A DNA stretch of 64,000 nt from NCBI GenBank assembly GCA_003260075.1, contig QLIY01000241.1, forward strand, positions 62,001 to 126,000, read 5' to 3'. Of the stretch, positions 54,691 to 64,000 are shown piece after piece. Position 1 is the stretch's first letter; each line of letters starts with the position of its first letter. The notes under the pieces are model-generated. The model ran no database searches, was not told the DNA's origin, and was given only the letters and a program-made list of their open reading frames with translations. The stretch comes from Phallusia mammillata (taxonomy: Eukaryota > Chordata > Ascidiacea > Phlebobranchia > Ascidiidae). Made by a program: the position numbers and the translations under genes.

Positions 54691-57600
54691 TAAACATCCA
54701 CTGTTGTTTTGATGTAATTCTATTTGAATAAGTATTTAAAACATTGTTCCCTATCGTTGCTGCAACAGAAAAGACTATCAAGTTGGAACTGTAACACGTA
54801 CAGAAAGAGCAGGTTTCATTATCCACAGTGCGTTTAAAAAATGATTTTATTGATGCGATGTACGTTTCGATACAATTCTATTTGAACAAGTATTAGGAAT
54901 ATTTTGCATTGCTGGTCTTGCTATGAAATTGGAAATTTTCACACAAACAGAATGAGTAGGTTTCATTGGCCAGAGTGGTATTACAACATAATTCCATTTG
55001 ACTAAGAAGTATTCTGAAGTTGACAAACAACCCAACCTTGACACAGTCATGTATTTTAAAACTGTACTTTGCACTTACGGTGGAAACAAAAAAGAGCTAG
55101 TACATAGTGAGGTCATATATAACCTTTTGTGAGAAAACCAAAAAGGGGAAACCAATTTGCACCACATTGATATATGCGTGATATATATATTCCTTTCTCC
55201 TTGAATATCGCCAAAATCGTTGTAATTTGCCCAAAAAACAACGTGTTTTGTCAGTTCTGATCAAACAAGTGGCGGTCCTTTGTTTTAACCCACACACAAG
55301 TTACGTCCACTGAAGATCAAGCAGTAGGCGGTTATCGGAAAGCCTAATGAAACGAACCTGGTGCTAAATGTTAGTGTTTTGGTCGTGCCGGTGACCAATT
55401 ACCATAGCACTGGACTCGTAATTATAAGGTTTGAACTCATGCGAGCCGCCAGGTTTGAGTACAGAAACAGGATTAAACTAAGTGGTATCAACGACGCATG
55501 TACAACTGTAATACTGAGTGTCGCAATATTTGCAATCACATGCTGCCATTTTGGCCCAACAGTGTAATCTTCGTGGCCAAAGTGTGTGTAATACACCAAC
55601 ATTTATTCGATACTGCAGATGTGCTGTGTTTACTGCCATGTGACAGTTTTAATGGTTGAATGTGTGGGTTTTAGTTTCGTTAAACATATTTTTCCCTGCA
55701 AGGGACACGGACAAAAATACAAACAAAATGACAAGCAGAAATATAAACGACTTACAATTTTGAAAAACTTTTGCCTAATCAACTGAAATATGCACCGTTC
55801 GAAATTAATGTTAAGTGGCATATATTGTTCATCTCTAACTCAAACTCATAATCGTTGTCACGTGAACCTAGAAGCCAAACTGATCGGTCATGACAATTTA
55901 GCAGACATCTGTGCAAGGTTAGGATGCAGCTTCGGACGTGTCATTGGTGTTTGTTGATCTGGCTATCTCATTTCAACACAAACGACCACCTGTAGTAGGT
56001 TTTGTTTCACAACCAACCGCAAACGAAATATTATATTACGTTGAAACGCAGCACCGCCGCGCTCGTATAGCTCGGGGACGTAAAAATGTCGTTTAAAGTT
56101 TGGGTTTGCCTGTCGTTCCGTTCACGTGGAATCGTTAAAATCGTCCGGTGCTATTTTGCTGCGTGTTTTATTGCTACTGAATCCCCGACGACTTGTTACG
56201 CACAAAGGCTATAGTTGCCTAGTGATGTTGCAACGATGGGAACGTAGCACCTGCATTAGAACAATAATTATACCTGAACGCAGTGTAATGTTGTGACAAC
56301 CATAGCGTAATTTTGATTGATGGTCTTTATTCACGTGGAAAGTGGTGGACATATAATTTTAACAGGAAAAGGTACACCACGCCTTAAAGATGTAAGGTGA
56401 CCTGTACAAGCTAAATGATTGTGGTTGGGTCAACTCAACAGCTTTTGAGCTAACTTTCAGCAAAAAACAAGGCCTTAAACGTTGCCGAACCTATTACAGA
56501 AAATGTAACTGGGTGTGTGGACTATATACGATTTATTTTTAACTACAACGCACATGCACAACGAAGGGTATAGAAAACAAGTTTGCACGTTGTGTTAACG
56601 TGCTATCTAGAAGACATACGCATTTAACGCAAGAACAACTAAACCGTCCAAGTATCATTTTAAAAAAAACAAATGTTTCGATTTAATTCGTGCAAAAAGT
56701 GCGCGAGGCAAAACCGTTAGTGATCACAAGAACGTAGTTTGAGCTGTAACTGAACTTATGTGTTGTAACGTTGGAAGTTTAGTCCGGCATTGGACATCAC
56801 TTCTAATGCTCGGTCGAGCAGCAAAGATCAAAAACGGCGACACTTGCCTTCGTTCCAGCTCATCTCAGCTGAACCAAAGCGCAAAATAGTTTCACGTTGC
56901 ATCTACTGCTACATCTAAACGTCTTATGATCAGGACATACATTTCAAACAGTAGAACAAAATTCCACGAAACCGTAAATCACCAACTATGGGAATGCTTT
57001 GTGACCGACTGATAAGAAAGAGTGCCTTCAATGGGCCTGTCGTTTCATGATTTTTGTATCAGTGTCCCGTGATTGCCCGTTGCATGAATGCTCTAGAGTT
57101 GATCCGAGTTATGAATGTTCTTTTAAGCTTATCACCAATTTTTACGTTGTTTTCTATACTAAAAGTCGATGGTCCTATTTGAAACTTCTATGGCCGTGTC
57201 TTGTTAAGATTAAACCGTGTAAGACGACGGTGTCAGTGTTCAACGTCGCCGGAATCATAACGCCGTGAGTTACAACATAAACATACCCAAACATTCAGTA
57301 AACCAGCGCGATGCGTCCCGTCAACAGTCGAGCTTCTGGTTAGGCAGGTTTTTCGATGATTCATTGCTGTACAGCATCGTGAATTTTCACTTTTGAAAAC
57401 CCGCCAGTCCAGTAAACAGAATTTTGCCACGCAGAGCTTTTGCCTTTTAAATGCAAATTCGCGATAGTTGTGTAGTTGCCAATGCAATTTTGAGGGCTTT
57501 AAACTTTCCCGTGTACGGTATAGTAAATTTGACATAATGATGCCAGTAGCATTGATCTCTCTGACAATTTATATACACCAAAGTTGCCAACGATACAAAT

Positions 57601-59009
57601 CACATGAAACATGAACGAATGAAGCTCGTTCGGCATTTAAATTTTGCATTAAAGTGCGTTTTTTGGCAAGTGTGCCCTCACGTTTCAATAAAGTTCGTCC
57701 TCAAACTTTGTGTGCATTTGAAACAAACAACAACGCAACCCGTATCAAGGTATTGATCAAGTCTGATAGCATAACCGCTACTGGTATTGCACGATCATAT
57801 CGTGTTAGTCAACTCCATTTACGGAACTACTGACACACAAAACGATCAATGTAGTTGAAGTTTAGGGGGGCGGCCTCAACTTGCAGTCGAAAACGATAAA
57901 ACTTGGAGATAACGATTGTAATCTTAAAGCACGTCCCTATGTGGAATGCACTAAAGATGAATATTATCGTTTTTTATTATTGAACCTTGACACACATTCA
58001 AGATTACAATTTTCAAGAGATTTGCAACCGAAATTGCCGTAAGGAAAAAAGTGGCTATTCATACTAAAGATCCTGCACAAAGTAATACGATATTGAATGG
58101 CATTTCTTGACACTGTAATACTAAATATACGGAAACTTAAAAAATGTATTGAAATATGGCTTGGACAGAAATGAGAAATTGGTGAAATGTGGATACATTT
58201 GTAAATGATCGGACTTTATCTTGCACTTAATATTTCATCAAAGGTATGTGTATGACAAGCAAATGTGAATTTTTCTGGAGTAATTAGGCCAGATGTTTGT
58301 GGTCAAAACTCAAAAAATTTTTAATCTCTCAGGCCTAAAAGGCAAACCACGTTGGCTAGTATGTCCACACAAAAACCTGTGCCAATATAAATGTGATTTT
58401 AGGGTATCAACATAACGTGTTTTTTTAACCAAAGCCTCAACCCGGCCCGTAACGTCTAACCCGTGTTTCTTTACGTTAAAACGAAGAAACATGAGCGTTA
58501 GGCAAAGTTTATCAATGCGTTGAAGTGATTAATTAGTGTGCAACTAGAATTGCCGATTTTGTGTGCAAAACGTTACTTTTACAAATGTTCAACAGACGAA
58601 ATGATTTACTTAACCAGTAAAGTAAAATATGAGGTGATAAGAAATATGCCGAACCACCATAAAATATGCCGAACCACCATCAAACAAGAAGCGTTAAACC
58701 TGACGTACTTATTATTGATTCCGCAATGCTCGTACAATGCACTTGAGTGCCTCGGATTCGTCATCTCATTGCGTGGCTTTTTAGTCATATTAACAGGAAA
58801 AACCAATATAGTGTAGCTATGTCAATGAAATCACAACTTATTTGGGGAACTTTTAGCTCTATCGGCCGCGTTCGCTGATTTAAATGAATTCGTGTTTATG
58901 TGTTTAGTTTTACTTGGTGAATTAACCACCCTTCGACATAAAATAGCAAATATTTTTTTAACGATTTGTTTTAACTTTATTTGACTTCGTGTGTAATGCC
59001 GGACCAAGA
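54691..59009. other. Non-coding, no supported feature
   Basis: AT-rich sequence upstream of the vWA gene. Several ORFs of 60-100 codons occur on both strands, but none has splice context, domain content or codon bias that I can support. Likely regulatory or spacer DNA. Confidence 0.4.
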
Positions 59010-59214
59010 CACCTAAGTCTGTGGTTTCTAAGGAAGGAATTTTTAAAATATGAGTAAAGGAATTACATTTTTACATGTGGTTTGTAAATAGACACATAAG
59101 CTCTGGCAATATAATGTGTGAAGTTGATAAAAGACCAAATTTTAAATGATCTTTTTATGGTTTAGCATCCTACCATGCAATTTATTAAGGAGGGATGACA
59201 ATGTTGCTCTAACG

Positions 59215-59533
59215 CAGAGGTGGGCAACCTGCGACCCGCGGGCCGCATGCGGCCCTTTATTAAAGGTTGTGCGGCCCGCAGAGATGCTTGGATTTCAAAA
59301 GTACTGGAAAACGAGTCCAATTATTACATATTTTTGAGCTGATTAATGCGCCCGATGCTAGTTTTCTGCGATCTGGCAAAATGTGGTTAGAATCAAATAC
59401 GAATTATACTTGTAGTTAAGCATATTTGGTAAGAAACAAAGCAAAATCACTTTGTGTTATGCACATGTGCGGCCCGCGATCCAATTTTGACATTTATAAT
59501 TGGCCCTACAGTATAAAAGGTTGCCCACCCCTG
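59215..59533. mobile_element. hAT-type MITE inserted into an older element
   Basis: Ends CAGAGGTGGGCAACC / GGTTGCCCACCCCTG with an exact 8-bp target duplication CTCTAACG (59207-59214, 59534-59541). The left flank (about 59010-59200) belongs to the same repeat family as 45544-45780. Confidence 0.83.
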
Positions 59534-60339
59534 CTCTAACGTGTTCTAAAGCGTATTCAAAATCAAGAGAAGAACAGTACAATTTACCAGGGGTCGATGT
59601 GTTACGCCCAACGAAATTACAAAACTGTTTGTGTTCAAGCGTTTGTGTATTATATGCACAAACATTACAACCCGGCAAAATCTTGCATAGCAAATTCGAA
59701 CATCTGCAGGTGACCGCAAAACACCTATCAGCTTTCACCATCTCCACTTAAACAGTGAGTTATAGACCTAGTGGGCGCATAAACAGTGTCTAATCGGGGT
59801 CGCCCATCTTGTATGTCAGGTGTACAGCTTTGAACGAAGGACTTGAGGCAAGCAGGAGAGAGAGTTTCGTAACAGCTAATAACAAGACCAACTGGATTTA
59901 CCTGATTATGGTAAACCGAGACACGTATTTCATCACAACGGCGCTTAGGTTGGATAGAGCGCACTGCTGTAATCCTACAACTTGTGGTTTAAACCGGCAT
60001 CGTTGAGCAGGGTGAAATAACCGTTACACGTGGATTTTGTTGAAAAAACTTAAAACAACAGCGTCATAATCCGCTTGGTGGTTAATTAAAAGTTGCCTTT
60101 TTTATTTCTTCGTTGTCGTGGCTAAAAGTAATTGTGCAAGAAATCGTTATTTTGGGGCTTTTCCAGAAATTGCGTTGGGTAGGTATGCAAATTTAGAAGT
60201 TTAAATATTTTTTGACGTATAAAGAGTTCAAATGCGCTGACTTGAGATTAAACTTCCCGTAGTTTTGAATGGCATTTTGATGAGACGCTATTAAAGAACG
60301 GTGCGTGATATGGAAATTGCCACTTACAATTTACGGAAT

Positions 60340-60620
60340 GCTACGCAAACCGATGACGTCACGTGCGTGGTGACGTAACCCGGCGCTTTTCGGTCGGCCA
60401 AAGCAACGTAAACAGAAGCGTCCTGTCGACGGTAATTGGTAAATAATCGGGGCCGAAAATGCGAGATTCTCTGTACTTGGCGAGTCGTGGCCGAGGGGCG
60501 AGCGAGGCCAATCGCAATTTCGCAATTAACTCAAAGTGGTAAGAACACGCGGTAATCAAAGTGTTCACGCGGCTTGCACGAGGCGATCACGCCCCGAAAG
60601 CGTGATATGTAAGCACGCTG
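60340..60620. promoter_or_regulatory. CRE/E-box/CCAAT-rich island, possible promoter
   Basis: GC-rich stretch in AT-rich surroundings with a perfect CRE TGACGTCA (60354-60361) overlapping E-box CACGTG (60360-60365), a second half-type site GTGACGTAAC (60369-60378) and a CCAAT box (about 60508). Orientation and target gene are not evident. Confidence 0.35.
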
Positions 60621-63600
60621 TTTTGGACACTTGAGGACAGTGCAATCGTAGCCCACAGGCAGGCAGGTGTATGCGGGCCGGTGCGATTACGAAACACCTC
60701 AGCAGCGTGGTAATGAAGAAAGCAACTGGAATTCTAGCAAAAGGTTCATTTCAACCAATGATAATACAAATAGCCCCATATCAGGGACAGTGCATTATTT
60801 AAATTTAAAAGCGATTAATACAGCTTTTCCGCAAGTAAAACTTATCTAAAAAAACATCAAGCAATTTTGAATAATCTTCTGGCCAATTTAATTTCACTAA
60901 AATTCCAAAAAATGCAATGAAACGTACAGCACCCATTTCACTTCTGAACAACTTTGTTTAATGCGTTGAAACCACAAAAAAGTTTGAGTTTGACAATAAT
61001 CATACATGGGTTTCGTTTCCGTTCATATTCTATACAAGTTGCCACAAATTAACAAGGTGAATATTAAAAATCAAACCAAATTCCAGCAATTCAAATTACA
61101 AATTTAATAGGGCACAAATAGTGCTATTAAAAACAAATCAAACCGGCTAAACAAGTGTGCAAACCGCACACTACTTGGGAAACGTTTTCGGTATTCACGC
61201 TCAATTTTAAACAGACCTGGCAGTTTTGTGGTTCAGCCTTCCACGAAGCGATGCTTTGTTTGTCTGCACCAACACCAGTTAATGATAAGACCTAAATCCA
61301 ATACACTAAGACTGCGGTTTATACAAATTCCACGCGAAAGGGTTAAGTACCCACGAACTTTTAAAACGAAAAAATAATGTTGAACTGAAGTGTTTGGATT
61401 TATGAAAGGTTAACGAAAAACACTGTTTTGAACTAACCTGCTTTTTTTAATTAATTGGAGCAAAAGAAAGAAAACTGAAGAGATAAAAAAATCTTTTTAA
61501 CCTTTTGAACGAAAGTCCGCATTTTGTTAAAACCCGCTGGTTTCGCAACAAAATTGCATTTGCACCTTTTTGCTCAAAGCATAATTTTATAAACTAACCA
61601 GTTGTTACCGTGTATGATAAATTGTATCAAAAAGAAGGAAATGTGAGACTGAACAAAAATAATCCAACGTTTTGTACGCAAAAACGAGTTTATTTTTTCA
61701 GTATCCGTTTGGTTGCGCAACAAAAAAATGTAGGAGCATTCGTGCTTTTTTTTGCCCGAAAGAGAAAAACCCAAAAACTGGCTTTCGGCCAATGTATACA
61801 CAAATACAACTTTCGTTGACAAAGCCAGATGACAATGGAACCTGCCAAATAACTATACAAGGCACAACGGCAAGTCATTGAAAAAATTCCACAACAAAGG
61901 TCAAGATGGATCACATCAGAATTAATCGCGAGATCTTGCTAAGAGAAAAAGGTTGCTCTTCTCAATATCAGAGCGGCTCAAAACGCAATCTTCTTAAGGC
62001 TTTGGGTCCATACTCAGAATTAGTGACAATCGCCGTTTTTGCAACGCGACTTCGAAAGATGGATTAAAGCTCATTCTATATCGATATGCTGCAAGCATTC
62101 GGTTTGCACAGTATGACCGGTTGATTACAACCCAAACAAGGCTACATATACGCCGGAACGGCCTGGTACATGATTACCAGAAACGGTGGTGGATTGTCTC
62201 CTGATGGAATGTACTGGAATTAGTTCAATGAACATTTTTTCTTGGTCAATGGAGAAAGTTCTTAACCTACAAATCATGCATCCTCTTGGTTTTAATTTAA
62301 GAATATTAAATGAATGTCCGTTAAGGGGAGTTAATAGGGGTGTTAAGCAAAAGTTGAAAACTAGAGGGTGTGTGTTGCAAAAATAATTGAGAACCTCTGT
62401 ATTTCAAAATTGAGCTTTTGAACAAAGGAATTTTGTTTCTGAATTAGCACAAAACAAATTTTAGAAAACACTTTTCATGTCAGGACAAATAAGGACAAAA
62501 TGGCCTAAAATAACTGATTTAGTGTATGTTATGTAACCATGACCATTTCCAAATGATCAAAAATGAAGGTTTTTCTAATTTGCGCAAGTTCCGTGGCACA
62601 CCTTCACAAATTGTTGCGTTTTTCACATTTACTGACCAAACCGGATTCACATTCTGTATTAGTCAAAGTCGTGTAAGTCGAAAGGAAATTCGCACTTCCA
62701 ATTAAACGACCATTAGAATAAAATTTACTGCGCAATTATCTCGTGGAATTTAACGATTTTGCTCCATTTGTAACAATGACAAAAATACTCAAGTTTTGGA
62801 ACACTGTACACGGATCTGTTCATAAGTTCATATCACTGATGATGGCGTGAGCATTTGCCAAAACGTTTGAATAATAAAGCATTTTCGTCTATTTGGGCCG
62901 TTAAATTTATCATGTTTTGATCTTATAAAGGAAGATATAAGTTTGAATGTAGTGGTTATGTTTTCTATGAATAAGTTTGCACGAATCGTTTGTACACAGA
63001 AGGCGCGACTACAACATATTTTCTTCATTTTTTAATGTACAAACTATCTAGGACGATATTACTGTAAAACCCGTTGATAATATACTTTCAAAGACAATCA
63101 AAAGCGACTTTGAAGTCAGAGGGTTTGGTAATTGATACCTGGAAAGGTGGGCCATACACCTAACACAAGTTATTCAGCCGTACTTAGTGCGTCAGTGCCC
63201 ACGCAATGTCTCGATATTCAGTTAGTAATAACAGACCTTTACAGTAAGTCGCGGATGATCAGCATAAAATCAGACAAAAATAGAAACCTCCACTTGTGGC
63301 GTATGACCAAGGTCAATATTCTCAATATCTTCATTGTTCTATCCGTGTAGAAAAAGGCTGAAATTCGTCAACAAAGAACACCACAATCGATGAAATTTAC
63401 AATTAAAGTTATTATGGTTTGGAATGACGTCCCAAATCACGTATGCTCTGCTATGTTGTGAATCCAATCATACCGCAGTTACGCAACTAGCAAAAAGCAT
63501 ACCAGACTAATTTTTACCACAGTAAAGTTAAATCTTTTTGGGAACCAAATTGTACACATTACAAGATGGCTATTTTTGTTAGCATTATTTTTTTACACAA

Positions 63601-64000
63601 CGTTTTGAAGCTAATAAGAAAATCAAGCCCTCGAATACAACGATTAAATACAGCGACATTTTAGATCTTATATGGTGATAATTCAGTTAAAAATTTTCAA
63701 ATTATTCCTTCTCAGGAAGTCGAAAAGTTAAAAAGCCCGAAGCCAATACAGATTTGAAAAAATATTGTAACCAATTCCAAGAAAATTGCTAAAAAAAAAA
63801 GTTACAAAGTTTCACCTCTCTTAACCAGAAAGGCGAAAAATATAAAATACCACATTGACGAATTGCGTTTGTTTGTGTAATTATTTCGCACAGATTCGTA
63901 AATATGTGACAACCATAAACATATTTGTATGATATTGAATGGCCGATTAAAATCTAGCATAACAACATTTTGCCAATTAAGCTTATTTAGTATTTTTTAT
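60621..64000. other. Non-coding, mostly featureless
   Basis: AT-rich sequence with small repeat remnants: a MITE-like pair of ends near 62258-62400 (GTTCTTAACC / TTGAGAACC) and the hammerhead-like repeat near 62836. No coding exon supported. Confidence 0.4.
62790..62880 (+). repeat. Interspersed repeat with decayed hammerhead-like core (copy 4)
   Basis: CTGATGA (62836-62842), stem GGC(G)/GCC, then AAAA in place of GAAA (62860-62863). Preceded by TTTTGGAACACTGTACACGG, shared with the other copies. Confidence 0.45.

Noticed and set aside
57233-57535. 100-codon minus-strand ORF
   Set aside because: No splice sites, domain or compositional signal; low-complexity AT-rich DNA yields ORFs of this size by chance.
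59457-59747. 96-codon minus-strand ORF
   Set aside because: Its frame runs across the boundary of an hAT MITE (ends at 59533), so it is not a conserved gene.

Overview
This looks like ascidian (tunicate) genomic DNA, most likely from Ciona. The evidence is AT-rich sequence with short GT-AG introns, domain-shuffled extracellular genes built from phase-1 EGF, CUB, sushi, vWA and CTLD exons, compact gene spacing, and many small hAT-type MITEs. The species is inferred; no marker gene fixes it. All gene models here were built by hand from splice sites, reading phase and domain signatures.

Layout. (1) 1-2887 (+): 3' part of a type I membrane protein with repeated six-cysteine modules, a Thr/Ser-rich stalk, one transmembrane helix and a short tail. 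(2) 10916-4533 (-): an eight-exon O-fucosyltransferase-family (PF10250-like) type II Golgi/ER protein of about 535 aa. Immediately upstream on the same strand (12986-10920) is the end of an unrecognised gene whose stop codon lies 3 nt before the fucosyltransferase start, an operon-like arrangement. (3) 13513-28640 (+): a complete 24-exon gene, 1001 aa, signal peptide-CUB-18 EGF-sushi-transmembrane-Lys-rich tail. (4) 51957-29961 (-): a 44-exon gene encoding a roughly 2050-aa secreted mosaic of three vWA domains, 19 EGF domains, three Ly6/uPAR-like three-finger domains, two sushi-like domains, a C-type lectin domain and an unassigned C-terminal domain. Genes 3 and 4 converge at 28.6-30.0 kb. (5) 52-64 kb: mostly non-coding DNA upstream of gene 4, with a possible 5' UTR exon, one unrecognised GC-rich ORF/exon, repeats and a CRE/CCAAT-rich island.

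The window contains at least 15 C-runs, most exactly 10 long. At most of them the sequence before and after the run is a near-identical duplicate. These behave like assembly-gap placeholders between overlapping allelic contigs, not real DNA. They create false duplicate exons in genes 2 and 3 and break one EGF exon of gene 4.

Most interesting signals: the vWA/EGF/LU/sushi/CTLD mosaic; a family of short repeats carrying a hammerhead-ribozyme-like core, one of them an 86-bp insertion with exact 10-bp direct repeats; dense O-fucose and O-glucose consensus sites in the CUB-EGF protein, encoded beside a fucosyltransferase-family gene; and recent tandem duplication of EGF exons.
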